A stretch of DNA of 20,401 bases. Source: DATCLS01 sp035265325 (lineage in GTDB: Bacteria; Actinomycetota; Acidimicrobiia; Acidimicrobiales; VFJN01). Made by a program: the position numbers and the translations under genes. Of the stretch, positions 1-7,092 are shown in pieces (the stretch's first letter is position 1; every line of letters begins with the position of its first letter). The stretch is taken from NCBI GenBank assembly GCA_035265325.1, contig DATFOS010000189.1:1-20401 (forward strand), written 5' to 3'. The notes under the pieces were generated by a model. That model was given only the letters and a program-made list of their open reading frames with translations, did not search any database and was not told where the DNA came from.

Positions 1-2
1 TG

Positions 3-1601
3 GCGGCCGCGATCGAGGAGCTCCTCGACGGGCGCCCGCTGGCCGCCGTCCTCCTGCTCGACGTGCTCGAGCACCTGATGGACCCGGTGCAGGCGCTGCG
101 CGGCATCGCCAAGCTGGCCGAGCGGCACCCGGGCGTCGAGCTCGTCGTGTCGATCCCCAACGTCACCCACCTCGACGTCGGCATCAAGCTGCTGATGGGC
201 CGGTGGGACATGACCGACACCGGCCTGCTCGACGACACCCACGTGCGTTTCTTCAACGAGGACCGGGTCCGCACGACCCTGGCCGAGGCGGGCTGGGCCG
301 AGGCCGCCGTCAAGGACGTGGCCCTGCCGATCAGCGACCAGCTGTTCCCGGTCGACGCCCCGGCGCTGCGGCCCGGTACCCCGCTACGGCAGCTGCTGTA
401 CCGCATCCGCACGGCCGCCGACCCCCACGCCGAGACCTACCAGTTCGTCCGCCGCTTCACCCACGACCCGGCGGCGGCCGCCGCCACGCTCGACGCCGTG
501 CAGCGAGAGTCCCGGGAGGACACCGACGCCCGGCTGCTGACGGTCGTGGTTCGCCTCGACGGGTCGGAGTCGGCCCCCGTGGCCGAGCCCCCGGCGACGG
601 ACGCCGACGACGCGACCCCACCCGGGGCGACGGACGCCGACGACGCGACCCCGCCCCGCGCCGACGACGCGCCGGCCCCCGCCGCCGCCGGGCCGATCGA
701 CGGGCTGCTGGGCGACCTGGGCCGGCAGACGACGGCGGACGTCGAGCTGCTGGTGAGCCATCCCGCCGACATCCGGCCGGCCGTCACCGTGCCGGCCGGG
801 CTGGGCCTCGGCGAGCGCGTCCCCGTGCGGTTCGTGCCGACGGGGCCGGGCGACGACTGGCGCGGCGCCGCCTTCGCCGCCGCCCAGGGCCGCTACGTCA
901 CGATGCTCGACCGCCGCACCCGGCTGACCGCCGGCTACGTCGAGACGGTCCGCCAGGCGGTCGACGTGCTGCCCGGCCAGGTGGTGCAGGTGGGAGCGGT
1001 CGCCGCCCCGACGGCCGCCACCGCCGGCGTGGCCGACGTCGACGAGTTGGTCCCCACTTTCGAGCGCGTCGCCCTCGACCCGCTCGACCTGGTCAGCGTC
1101 GCGCCGTTCGGGCCGGCGCCCCTGGGCGCCCACGCCATCCCCCGCCAGGCGTTCGCCGCCAACGGGCTGCGCTTCGACGCCGAGGCGGGCGACACGATCG
1201 ACACGCTGTTCCTGCTCGGCGCCGTCGAGCTGTGCGGCATCGTCCGATCGAGCGGGCCGGCGGTCGTGCTGCACCCGGCGGGGTTGCACAGCCTGTCCCT
1301 CGACGTCGAGTCGCTGCAGAAGCGCCTCGGCCTCACGCCGATGGTCATCCCCGAGGGCGCCGGGCCGATGCTTCTGGCCCTGCGGGCGGCGGCCGGCTCG
1401 GCGGTGCCCGAGCGTGACGCCCTGGCCGAGCAGGTGTCCGCCCTCCGCGACCAGGTGGCCTCGCTGGCCTGGCACCTCCGCGTCCGCGAGGAGGAGCTCG
1501 AGCAGGCCCGCGCCGAGGCGGCGTCCCTCCGTCATGCGGTCGAACGCAACATGGGCATCCGAGCCCGCCGCAAGATCGGCGAGGTCCTGCACAAGGCCTG
1601 A
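3..1601 (+). CDS. Methyltransferase / glycosyltransferase-like fusion protein, 5' end missing
   Basis: The frame is open from the left edge, so the N-terminus lies outside the window. The visible part starts in a class I SAM-dependent methyltransferase: the LLLDVLEHLMDP stretch (about 51-86) is the motif that follows the SAM-binding core in Methyltransf_11/23 proteins, and SIPN plus the DDTHVRFF region continue that fold to about nt 480. An acidic, proline-rich linker with a tandem repeat follows (nt 594-656). Then comes a region reminiscent of a degenerate GT2 (GT-A) fold (about 690-1330): GLLGDLGRQTTADVELLVSH, then GRYVTMLDRRTRLTAGYVE. The usual DxD metal site is not obvious (it reads LDRR), so glycosyl transfer is doubtful. 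The C-terminus (about 1405-1560) is a coiled coil rich in E, R and A. A role in modifying surface glycans is inferred from the family type only. Ends at TGA 1599-1601. Confidence 0.75.
   Translation, partial: AAAIEELLDGRPLAAVLLLDVLEHLMDPVQALRGIAKLAERHPGVELVVSIPNVTHLDVGIKLLMGRWDMTDTGLLDDTHVRFFNEDRVRTTLAEAGWAEAAVKDVALPISDQLFPVDAPALRPGTPLRQLLYRIRTAADPHAETYQFVRRFTHDPAAAAATLDAVQRESREDTDARLLTVVVRLDGSESAPVAEPPATDADDATPPGATDADDATPPRADDAPAPAAAGPIDGLLGDLGRQTTADVELLVSHPADIRPAVTVPAGLGLGERVPVRFVPTGPGDDWRGAAFAAAQGRYVTMLDRRTRLTAGYVETVRQAVDVLPGQVVQVGAVAAPTAATAGVADVDELVPTFERVALDPLDLVSVAPFGPAPLGAHAIPRQAFAANGLRFDAEAGDTIDTLFLLGAVELCGIVRSSGPAVVLHPAGLHSLSLDVESLQKRLGLTPMVIPEGAGPMLLALRAAAGSAVPERDALAEQVSALRDQVASLAWHLRVREEELEQARAEAASLRHAVERNMGIRARRKIGEVLHKA
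594..656 (+). repeat. Two-copy 33-bp in-frame tandem repeat in the fusion protein linker
   Basis: The 30-nt blocks 594-623 and 627-656 differ at one base (A versus G in the last proline codons). They encode two copies of an 11-residue GATDADDATPP-type unit. The period is a multiple of three, so copy number can change without breaking the frame. It sits between the methyltransferase and the glycosyltransferase-like domains. Confidence 0.85.
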
Positions 1602-1607
1602 TCGGGC

Positions 1608-1628
1608 CGCCGTCCCCGGGCGACGGCG
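1608..1628 (+). terminator. Possible hairpin after the methyltransferase fusion gene
   Basis: CGCCGTC (1608-1614) can pair with GACGGCG (1622-1628) across a 7-nt loop, starting 7 nt past the stop codon. No T-run follows, so it is at best a weak or factor-assisted terminator. Confidence 0.3.
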
Positions 1629-1675
1629 CGCGCCACGGAACGGGTTACGGCCCCTTCGCTGTCACAGGGCGCCGG

Positions 1676-1681
1676 TAGCGT
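1676..1681 (+). promoter_or_regulatory. Putative -10 hexamer of a leaderless promoter for the ycaQ-like gene
   Basis: TAGCGT matches TANNNT and is followed by exactly 7 nt and then GTG at 1689. This is the geometry of leaderless actinobacterial transcripts, in which transcription starts at the start codon. It favours GTG 1689 over the in-frame GTG at 1680. No clear -35 was seen. Confidence 0.45.
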
Positions 1682-1688
1682 GCCCGCC

Positions 1689-2951
1689 GTGACGGCCCCG
1701 GTCGACATCTCGCGACGCGACGCCCGCCGCATCGCCCTTGCCGCCCAGGGCTTCACCGACCCGCGCCCGACCGGCCGGGTCGACCGGCGCCACTTCCGCC
1801 GGGTCGTCGACCGCCTGGCCACCGTGCAGATCGACTCGGTCAACGTGTTGACCCGCAGCCATGAGCTCGTGTTCTTCTCGCGCCTCGGCCCGTACGACCG
1901 CGACGCCCTCACCCGCTGGCTGTGGGGCAGCCACGAGGTGTTCGAGTACTGGGGCCACGAGGCGTCCCTGCACCCGATCGACCGCCAGCCGCTGCTGCGC
2001 TGGCGCATGACCGAGGAGCACGCCTGGGGCGGCGTGGCGCGGTCCGCCCGCGACAACCCGGCGATGGTGGCGGCCGCCCTCGACGAGATCGCCACCCGGG
2101 GCCCGGTCGGCATGGCCGACCTCGAGGTCCACCGGTCGGCGCCCCGCAGGGGCGAGAGCTGGTGGGGGTGGGGCGACGGCAAGCGGGTCGTCGAGCACCT
2201 GTTCTGGGCCGGGAAGGTGACGGCGGTCCGCCGGGGCGCGTTCGCCCGGGCCTACCTGCTGCCCGAGGCGTGGTTCCCGCCCGAGGTCCTGGCCGCCCCG
2301 ACGCCCTCCGAGGAGGAGGCCCATCGGGCCCTGCTGCTGGTCGCCGCCCGGGCCCACGGCGTCGGCACCGCACGCGACCTAGCCGACTACTACCGCCTGC
2401 ACGTCCCGACCTCGGCCCGCCTGCTCGGCGAGCTGGTGGCCGACGGCCGGCTCCTGCCCGCCCGGGTCGAGGGCTGGGCCCAGCCGGCGTTCCTCCACCC
2501 CGAGGCCCGCCTGCCCCGCCGCCGCCTGCGCGCCCGGGCGCTGCTGTCGCCGTTCGACTCGCTCGTCTGGGAGCGGGCACGTACCGAGCGGCTGTGGGGC
2601 TTCCGCTACCGCATCGAGATCTACGTCCCGCCGGGCAAGCGGGTGCACGGCTACTACGTACTGCCCTTCCTGCTCGGGGAGGACCTGGTGGGCCGGGTCG
2701 ACCTCAAGGCCGACCGCCGGGACGGCGTGCTGCGGGTCAGGGCCGCCTGGATGGAGGACCGCTCGGCGGTCCGTACCGCGCCGGGCCCCGACGAGGTGGC
2801 CGCCGAGCTGGCGGCCGAACTCGAACTGATGGCGGGGTGGATGGGCCTGGCCGGCGGCGTCGACGTCGAACCCCGGGGCGACCTGGCCGAGCCCCTGGCC
2901 ACGGCGGTGAAAACGCGAACGGCGCCCCCCGGGCCGATCACCTCGGCCTGA
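1689..2951 (+). CDS. ycaQ: YcaQ/AlkX-type winged-helix DNA glycosylase
   Basis: A 420-residue protein of the HTH_42 (formerly DUF1006) family, whose studied members are DNA glycosylases that remove bulky alkyl adducts (AlkZ) or unhook interstrand crosslinks (E. coli YcaQ/AlkX). The N-terminal part carries TVQIDSVNVLTRSHELVFFSRLG. Its QID (residues 47-49) corresponds to the Q-x-D catalytic motif of the AlkX branch rather than the Q-x-Q of AlkZ. EYWGHEASLHP, the RRGESWWGW region and LLSPFDSLVWER (about 280-291) are further family signatures; the last belongs to the C-terminal part. Length is normal for the family. Start: GTG 1689 is chosen because TAGCGT lies 7 nt upstream; GTG 1680 would add three residues. 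The gene runs alone, converging on the DUF3618 operon. The family call is strong; the crosslink substrate is inferred from the motif. Confidence 0.85.
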   Translation: MTAPVDISRRDARRIALAAQGFTDPRPTGRVDRRHFRRVVDRLATVQIDSVNVLTRSHELVFFSRLGPYDRDALTRWLWGSHEVFEYWGHEASLHPIDRQPLLRWRMTEEHAWGGVARSARDNPAMVAAALDEIATRGPVGMADLEVHRSAPRRGESWWGWGDGKRVVEHLFWAGKVTAVRRGAFARAYLLPEAWFPPEVLAAPTPSEEEAHRALLLVAARAHGVGTARDLADYYRLHVPTSARLLGELVADGRLLPARVEGWAQPAFLHPEARLPRRRLRARALLSPFDSLVWERARTERLWGFRYRIEIYVPPGKRVHGYYVLPFLLGEDLVGRVDLKADRRDGVLRVRAAWMEDRSAVRTAPGPDEVAAELAAELELMAGWMGLAGGVDVEPRGDLAEPLATAVKTRTAPPGPITSA

Positions 2952-2964
2952 GGGACGCCGTTCG
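2916..2964 (-). terminator. Intrinsic terminator of the leftward DUF3618 operon, lying over the end of the ycaQ-like gene
   Basis: CGAACGGCG (2916-2924) pairs perfectly with CGCCGTTCG (2956-2964). Inside it, CCC/GGG and GGCCGA (2932-2937)/TCGGCC (2943-2948) extend the stem. Read on the - strand, the hairpin is followed by CGTTTTC, a short T-run, so it should end transcription of the operon whose last stop codon is at 2987. The left arm lies in the last dozen codons of the convergent gene. Confidence 0.65.
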
Positions 2965-2986
2965 GGTTGCTGGGGGAACAGCCGGG

Positions 2987-3694
2987 TCAGTACTGGGTCG
3001 TGCCCCGAACCTCGTCGGCGGCCGACGAGGTCTCGCTGCGCACGTTCTCCTTGGCCGACTGGGTGTCGCTCTGGACGTGCTCCTTGGCGGCCTCGGCCTC
3101 GCCCTGCACGTGCTGCGCCGCACCCTGGGCCTGGTCGCGCACCGTGGTGGCGGCCTCCTGGGCGGCCGGCTTCAGGTTCTCGGCCGCGTCCTGGGCGAGG
3201 GACTTCGCCTCGGACTTGGCCTCGTCCAGGGCCGGACGGACCTGCTGCTCCACCAGTCGGTGCTCCCTCTCGGTGGCCGGCAGCAGGCTCGACACGAGCA
3301 TGCCGGCGCCGAGGGCGATGACCCCGGCGGCGAACGGGTTGCCCTCTGCGGCCGAGGTGGCGGCCGACGGGGCGGCAGTCACCTTGTCCTTGGCGGTGGA
3401 CGCCACGTCGGCCGCCTTGTCCTTGGCCGTGCCCGCGGTGTCGGCGATCGAGCTGCCGGCGGACGACAGCGGGTCGGTCGCGCTCGACGTCCGGTCGCTC
3501 ACCGAGTAGCGGGCCTGGTCGGCGGTACCCATCACCTTGTTGCGCAGGCTCTGCCAGGACTGGCCGACGGCGGCGCGGCGTCGCTCGACCATGCGGCCCG
3601 GGCTCACCCGGTCGCCGACGGCCTCGAGGTCGTAACCCAGGGCGGCGCGCTGCCGCTCCAGGTCGGCCTTCAGTGCATCTGATTGCGTGCCCAT
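2987..3694 (-). CDS. DUF3618-family membrane protein with LEA-like repeats
   Basis: A 235-residue protein. Residues 6-56 look like the DUF3618 domain (LKADLERQRAALGYDLEAVG, then RRRAAVGQSW). One hydrophobic segment lies at about 119-138 (NPFAAGVIALGAGMLVSSLL). On both sides are alanine/lysine/glutamate repeats of LEA type: DTAGTAKDKAADVASTAKDK (85-104), and a long stretch 158-232 with units such as DQAQGAAQHVQGEAEAAKEH. These should form an amphipathic or disordered helix. Start ATG 3694 has an excellent AAGGAGG 7 nt upstream and lies inside the 3' end of the holin-family gene (25-nt overlap), so translation is probably coupled. The biochemical role of DUF3618 proteins is not known to me; envelope or desiccation stress is inferred from the repeats and the promoter. 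Confidence 0.8.
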   Translation of the reverse strand: MGTQSDALKADLERQRAALGYDLEAVGDRVSPGRMVERRRAAVGQSWQSLRNKVMGTADQARYSVSDRTSSATDPLSSAGSSIADTAGTAKDKAADVASTAKDKVTAAPSAATSAAEGNPFAAGVIALGAGMLVSSLLPATEREHRLVEQQVRPALDEAKSEAKSLAQDAAENLKPAAQEAATTVRDQAQGAAQHVQGEAEAAKEHVQSDTQSAKENVRSETSSAADEVRGTTQY

Positions 3695-4128
3695 TGCACG
3701 TCCTCCTTGACGGTCTCGGCGGTGCGCTCGGGCACCGGGTTGACCTCGCTGAGCTTGTTCTTCCCCTTCGGCAGCAACACGGCGGCACCGATGGCCCACA
3801 GCGCACCGACGATGAGGAAGGCGAAGCCGGTCGGCATGATGGCGTCGAGGCCCCAGGCGGCGGCGAAGGACAGCAGGATCACGGCCATGTAGGCGCAAAG
3901 GGCGCCCACACCCAGGATCCCGGCGCCCTTGCCGGCCGTCCTGATCTCATCCTTGATCTCGACCTTGGCCAGCTCGACCTGGGTCGACACCAACTGGGAG
4001 AAGTCCTGCGACACCTTCCCGATCAACTCGCCGAGCGAGGCATCGGGGTCGACGGGCTTCGCCGGGTCGTCGGGGTAGACGTGCCCGGCGCGGGGGTCTC
4101 CGGCGCCGGACACGGACTGGGTGGCCAT
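3670..4128 (-). CDS. Phage holin family (Phage_holin_3_6-like) membrane protein
   Basis: A 152-residue protein with the actinobacterial 'phage holin family' layout. A short acidic N-terminus is followed by an amphipathic helix SLGELIGKVSQDFSQLVSTQ (31-50) running into VELAKVEIKDEI, then two membrane segments at about 69-92 and 100-120, and a basic/charged tail. Despite the family name these proteins are chromosomal in actinobacteria and sit beside DUF3618 genes; nothing phage-like surrounds this one. ATG 4128 shares its A with the TGA of the upstream gene (TGATG), a coupling arrangement; an in-frame GTG at 4140 would add four residues. It is the middle gene of the three-gene operon. A membrane or envelope role is likely; pore formation is not implied. 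Confidence 0.8.
   Translation of the reverse strand: MATQSVSGAGDPRAGHVYPDDPAKPVDPDASLGELIGKVSQDFSQLVSTQVELAKVEIKDEIRTAGKGAGILGVGALCAYMAVILLSFAAAWGLDAIMPTGFAFLIVGALWAIGAAVLLPKGKNKLSEVNPVPERTAETVKEDVQWARNQMH
3702..3708 (-). promoter_or_regulatory. Strong Shine-Dalgarno of the DUF3618 gene, inside the upstream gene
   Basis: AAGGAGG on the - strand with a 7-nt spacer to ATG 3694. It lies within the last codons of the holin-family gene and fixes the start of the downstream gene. Confidence 0.8.
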
Positions 4129-4901
4129 CAGGTGCCCCACCGCTGCTCGCCGACGGGAGCGGTGCCCTCGCTGTAGTCGGGCGTCGCCGGGGCGCCGTAG
4201 GCAGCGCTGGCCTGCTCGGCCGGGACCTCGTAGCCCTCGGCGTAGGTGTAGCCCGTCGTGCCGGTCGAGTAGCCGCTGTCGTAGGCCTGGCTGCGGTAGC
4301 CGTTCCCGCTGCCCTCGGTCGGGTCCTGCGCCAGGTTGCGCACGACGCGGCCGGCGACCAGCCCGACGCCGAAGGCGCCGAGGAGGAACATGCCCGGGCG
4401 GTTGCGACCGAAGCTGCGCACCTGCGCCATGGCGTCGTCGAGGCCACCCTCACGCAGCCGGTCGGCGACCTGCTGCGTCCGGTACGCGGCCTCGCTGGCG
4501 ATGTCGGACACGGGGCCCGGCTCGCCGCTGTCGCTCATCGAGCGCAGCTGCTGCGAGATCTGTGAGATCCCGTCGGCGAGCCGGTTCATCTGGCCGCTGG
4601 CCTGGCTCTTCAGCTCGGTCCGGGCCTCGCCTGCGAGCCGACGGGCCTGGCCCTGAGCCGTCTGGGCAACGTTGCGGGCCTCGTCTTTCGCCGTCGAGGC
4701 GACGTTGGCCGCTTCGTCCTTGGCGGTCGACGCGACGTTGGTCGCCTCGCCCTTCGCCGTGGAGGCGACATTCTGGGCCTGCTGCTTGCCGGTGCCCGAG
4801 GTGTCGGTCGCCGACATGTCGCCGCCGGATGTGGTGGTGTCTCCCAGCAGCGGGTCATCCCGTGCGGGCCCGGGAGAGGTCAACCGATCCTGGTAGCTCA
4901 T
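4128..4901 (-). CDS. LEA-repeat single-pass membrane protein, first gene of the stress-type operon
   Basis: A 257-residue protein of no named family that I recognise. Residues 44-87 are four tandem 11-residue units (NVASTAKGEAT, NVASTAKDEAA, NVASTAKDEAR, NVAQTAQGQAR), the periodicity of group 3 LEA proteins, which form helices on drying. A helical region with SGQMNRLADGISQISQQLRS follows, then DIASEAAYRTQQVADRLREG, then a short membrane segment with a basic flank (RNRPGMFLLGAFGVGLVAGR, about 166-185) and a Tyr/Gly/Ser-rich tail. ATG 4901 has CAGGAG about 8 nt upstream. The gene leads the operon and stands 33-40 nt downstream of a sigma-B/F-like promoter. A desiccation or membrane-protection role is inferred. 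Confidence 0.75.
   Translation of the reverse strand: MSYQDRLTSPGPARDDPLLGDTTTSGGDMSATDTSGTGKQQAQNVASTAKGEATNVASTAKDEAANVASTAKDEARNVAQTAQGQARRLAGEARTELKSQASGQMNRLADGISQISQQLRSMSDSGEPGPVSDIASEAAYRTQQVADRLREGGLDDAMAQVRSFGRNRPGMFLLGAFGVGLVAGRVVRNLAQDPTEGSGNGYRSQAYDSGYSTGTTGYTYAEGYEVPAEQASAAYGAPATPDYSEGTAPVGEQRWGT
4641..4772 (-). repeat. Four tandem 33-bp LEA-type coding repeats
   Basis: Four in-frame 33-nt units encode 11-residue repeats beginning NVAsTAK; the first three are nearly identical at protein level and the fourth is divergent (NVAQTAQGQAR). The repeat is coding, not a CRISPR or intergenic array. Confidence 0.85.
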
Positions 4902-4939
4902 CGGGGCTCCTGTCTGTGGTGGGCTCGGTCGAGGGTCGC

Positions 4940-4964
4940 CTTCCCGCGTCGCGGGAGGTCAAAC
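4940..4964 (-). promoter_or_regulatory. Sigma-B/sigma-F-type stress promoter for the LEA/holin/DUF3618 operon
   Basis: On the - strand GTTT (4964-4961) and GGGAAG (4945-4940) are separated by 15 nt. This resembles the actinobacterial general-stress consensus GTTT-N14-16-GGGTA, with one mismatch in the -10 core. Transcription would start near 4934, leaving a leader of about 32 nt that contains the CAGGAG ribosome site. A perfect 6-bp palindrome, TCCCGC-gtc-GCGGGA (4942-4956), overlaps the -10 and could be an operator. Confidence 0.55.
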
Positions 4965-5019
4965 GGGGGATGAGTCGCCAGGGCCCCGGGTAGGCGTGGG
5001 TCCCGCCGCGGTCGCCGTC

Positions 5020-6102
5020 TCAGGCGGCGAGCCGCGCCTCGGCCAGCGGGCGGCGCAGAGAGGAGCGGCCCTCCCGCCAGTGGGCGAGCAGGTGGTCGGC
5101 GAGGCGGCCCTCGACCACGGCCAGGGCGCGGGCCCCGAACACGACGCCGCGGGCCTGGTCCGGCTCCGCCGCCGCGAACGGGACGACCATCTGCTCGACC
5201 GCCAGGCGCTGGTGGTGGTCGTCGGCCACGACGTGGACGTCGTAGAAGCGCGCCGCCGCCTCGCTGCCCGTCAGGCGGCGGACCGCGGCGGCGTAGCGGC
5301 CCATCGGGCCCACCGACGTCATCTCGAACAGCGCCAGGTGCCCGACGCAGGCCCCCAGCCAGCGGCGCGAGGTCCCGAACACCGACAGCAGGTTCACCGT
5401 CGCCAACGTCACGGCCGGCAGGGCGTCGAGGTAGGCCCCGTAGCGGGCGTCGAGCCCGAGCGCCTCCATCGTGTCGGCGAACAGGTCCTGGTGCGCCTCG
5501 CCGGGGGCCCCCTCGCCGTACTCGTCGGCCTGGATCTCGATGTAGGCGGCCTTGGCCCGGCCCGACGACAGGCGGGGCAGGGCGTAGGTGTGGGGGTCGG
5601 CCTCCTTGAGCTGGTAGGCGCTGCGGTGGATGGCGAACTCCCGCAAATGGGCCAGCTCCCCCTCCGCCTCCATCCAACCGGACAGGGACGGGCCCTCGCC
5701 GTCGCCGCCGCCGGCCAGGCGCTCCAGCTCGGCCCGCACGGCGTTCGGCGACACCGGGCGGGCCACCGGGCCCACCTCGGCCGCCACCGCCTTCACGAGC
5801 GCCCGCCCGAGGCGGGCCTGGAGGGCGACGAGGCTGGGCTCGACCTCCCAGTCCGGGTCGACGTCGGACCAGCCCCGGTACCGCAACTCGAGGCAGGCGT
5901 AGAGCGCCAGTTGGGCGTCCTCGCCCCAGATGTCCACGGGGCCGGCGACGCCGGCGAGCGGGCCGGGCGGGCGCTTCAGCTCGGCGAACAGACGGGAGGA
6001 CAGCGGGCCGCGGCCCGGCGGGAGGGACGGCCGGAGGGTCGGCGGCTCGGGTGGCGGGTCCAGGGGCAGATCGATCACGGCCCGGCGGCTACCCGCATCC
6101 AT
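5020..6102 (-). CDS. Iron-containing redox enzyme family protein (heme-oxygenase-like diiron oxidase, HDO)
   Basis: A 360-residue protein of the heme-oxygenase-like fold. The C-terminal half carries the family core: a helix with EFAIHRSAYQLKEADPHTY (155-173), then KAAYIEIQADEYGEG (184-198) with E189 and E194, and H290-x3-D294-x2-H297 in DVHVVADDHH. That last spacing matches the third-helix ligands of HDOs such as SznF and CADD. HDOs bind two irons and use O2 for N-oxygenation, decarboxylation or self-derived chemistry, and substrates vary widely, so no reaction is proposed. The acidic first-helix ligand is not assigned with certainty. ATG 6102 overlaps the end of the upstream small gene by 14 nt, and AGAGG is close to the start. 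Downstream, 118 bp separates it from the LEA operon. Confidence 0.75.
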   Translation of the reverse strand: MDAGSRRAVIDLPLDPPPEPPTLRPSLPPGRGPLSSRLFAELKRPPGPLAGVAGPVDIWGEDAQLALYACLELRYRGWSDVDPDWEVEPSLVALQARLGRALVKAVAAEVGPVARPVSPNAVRAELERLAGGGDGEGPSLSGWMEAEGELAHLREFAIHRSAYQLKEADPHTYALPRLSSGRAKAAYIEIQADEYGEGAPGEAHQDLFADTMEALGLDARYGAYLDALPAVTLATVNLLSVFGTSRRWLGACVGHLALFEMTSVGPMGRYAAAVRRLTGSEAAARFYDVHVVADDHHQRLAVEQMVVPFAAAEPDQARGVVFGARALAVVEGRLADHLLAHWREGRSSLRRPLAEARLAA

Positions 6103-6391
6103 GACCTCTACACGTCCTCCGACGTTGCCATCGACACGATGTCGAGGACCCTCGCCGGCGGGTCCGGCTCGCCTCCCGCTCGACGGGCAGCGTGTCGAGC
6201 AGGACGGCGGCCTCGGAGGCGTTGGCCGGCGTCGGCACGTTCCCCGGCGGCGCCTCGGCCGGCTCGGCGTCGCTCCCCAGCCGTCCGGCCAGCACCGCCC
6301 CGGCCACCAGCAAGAGGACGATGATCAGGATCCCCTGCCCCGTGGACGTCGTCCTCCGTGACCGACGGCGGCCCCGGCGCTTCGCAACCAT
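6089..6391 (-). CDS. Small single-pass membrane or secreted protein with Arg-rich, possibly frameshifted tail
   Basis: A 100-residue product of no family I can name. A very basic N-terminus (KRRGRRRSRR) is followed by a hydrophobic helix at about 20-36 (GILIIVLLLVAGAVLAG), as in a membrane anchor or uncleaved signal, then a Pro/Ala/Glu linker and ANASEAAVLLDTLPVE. From about residue 73 the sequence turns into Arg/Cys/Ser-rich text typical of reading a GC-rich gene in the wrong frame. The same DNA one frame over gives EPDPPARVLDIVSMATSEDV then a stop. The LLDTLPV stretch resembles the start of secreted HNH nuclease domains, but no HNH motif is present. Start ATG 6391 has a weak AGGA. Confidence 0.5.
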   Translation of the reverse strand: MVAKRRGRRRSRRTTSTGQGILIIVLLLVAGAVLAGRLGSDAEPAEAPPGNVPTPANASEAAVLLDTLPVEREASRTRRRGSSTSCRWQRRRTCRGHGCG

Positions 6392-6464
6392 GGGTGAGTC
6401 CTGCCCACGACAGGCGGCGTAGTAGTCGTTACCACTCCGTGACGGGAGGCGGCCGTCGCGGCGC

Positions 6465-7061
6465 TCAGGGGCGCGACGCGGCAGGCGTGACCAGGGAGGC
6501 GACGAGCCGGGCGATCTCGTCGACGGAGACGACGTGGTCGACGATGTGGTCCCGCTCGGCGGTGGCGGTCGGCATGGCGGCCTCCTGCGAGCTGGCGGCC
6601 GTGGCGGCGATGACCGTGCCCCCCAGCTCGTGGATGGCGGTGGCCCCGGTCGCGCCGTCGTGGCCGTGGCCGGACAGCACGACGGCGATCGCCTGGGGGC
6701 CGGCGGTGATGGCGAGCGACGTGAGGAGCAGGTCGGCGGAGGGCCGGTTCGGCGGGAAGGGGCCCGAGCGGATCAGGACCAGGGCCCCGTCCGTGGTGGC
6801 GATGGCGTGACGACCGGGCGGCGCCACCAGCACTTGGCCAGCCCGGAGCGGGGCGCCGCTGGTCGCCGCCCTGACGTCGAGCGCGCTCCGGCGGTCGAGG
6901 ATCTCGGCCAGCAGGCTCTTGGCCAGGGGGTCGACGTGCTGGACCACGATCACCGCGGCCGGGAGGTCGCCGGGGAGCCCGCCGAGCACCTGGACCAGTG
7001 GGCCGAGCCCCCCGGCCGAGCACACGAGGGCGACCACGGCCCCGGACCAGCGTTCCTCCAC
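6465..7061 (-). CDS. Stand-alone CheB-type methylesterase domain protein
   Basis: A 198-residue protein consisting only of the CheB catalytic domain, without a receiver domain. The Ser-His-Asp triad is visible: S15 in VCSAGGLGPL, H42 in VIVVQHVDP, and D135 in LSGHGHDGATG. CheB removes methyl groups (or deamidates Gln) on chemoreceptors; here no receptor is encoded nearby, so the target is unknown. The gene lies 52 bp downstream of the CheR-PAS gene on the same strand. GTG 7061 has no convincing ribosome site, and the exact start is uncertain. Confidence 0.85.
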   Translation of the reverse strand: MEERWSGAVVALVCSAGGLGPLVQVLGGLPGDLPAAVIVVQHVDPLAKSLLAEILDRRSALDVRAATSGAPLRAGQVLVAPPGRHAIATTDGALVLIRSGPFPPNRPSADLLLTSLAITAGPQAIAVVLSGHGHDGATGATAIHELGGTVIAATAASSQEAAMPTATAERDHIVDHVVSVDEIARLVASLVTPAASRP

Positions 7062-7092
7062 GGTCGGAGTCTCGCACGGACACCAAACGACG

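Noticed and set aside
3670..4128. Holin-family gene as a prophage remnant
   Set aside because: No phage structural, lysin or integrase gene nearby; this family is a normal chromosomal partner of DUF3618 genes.
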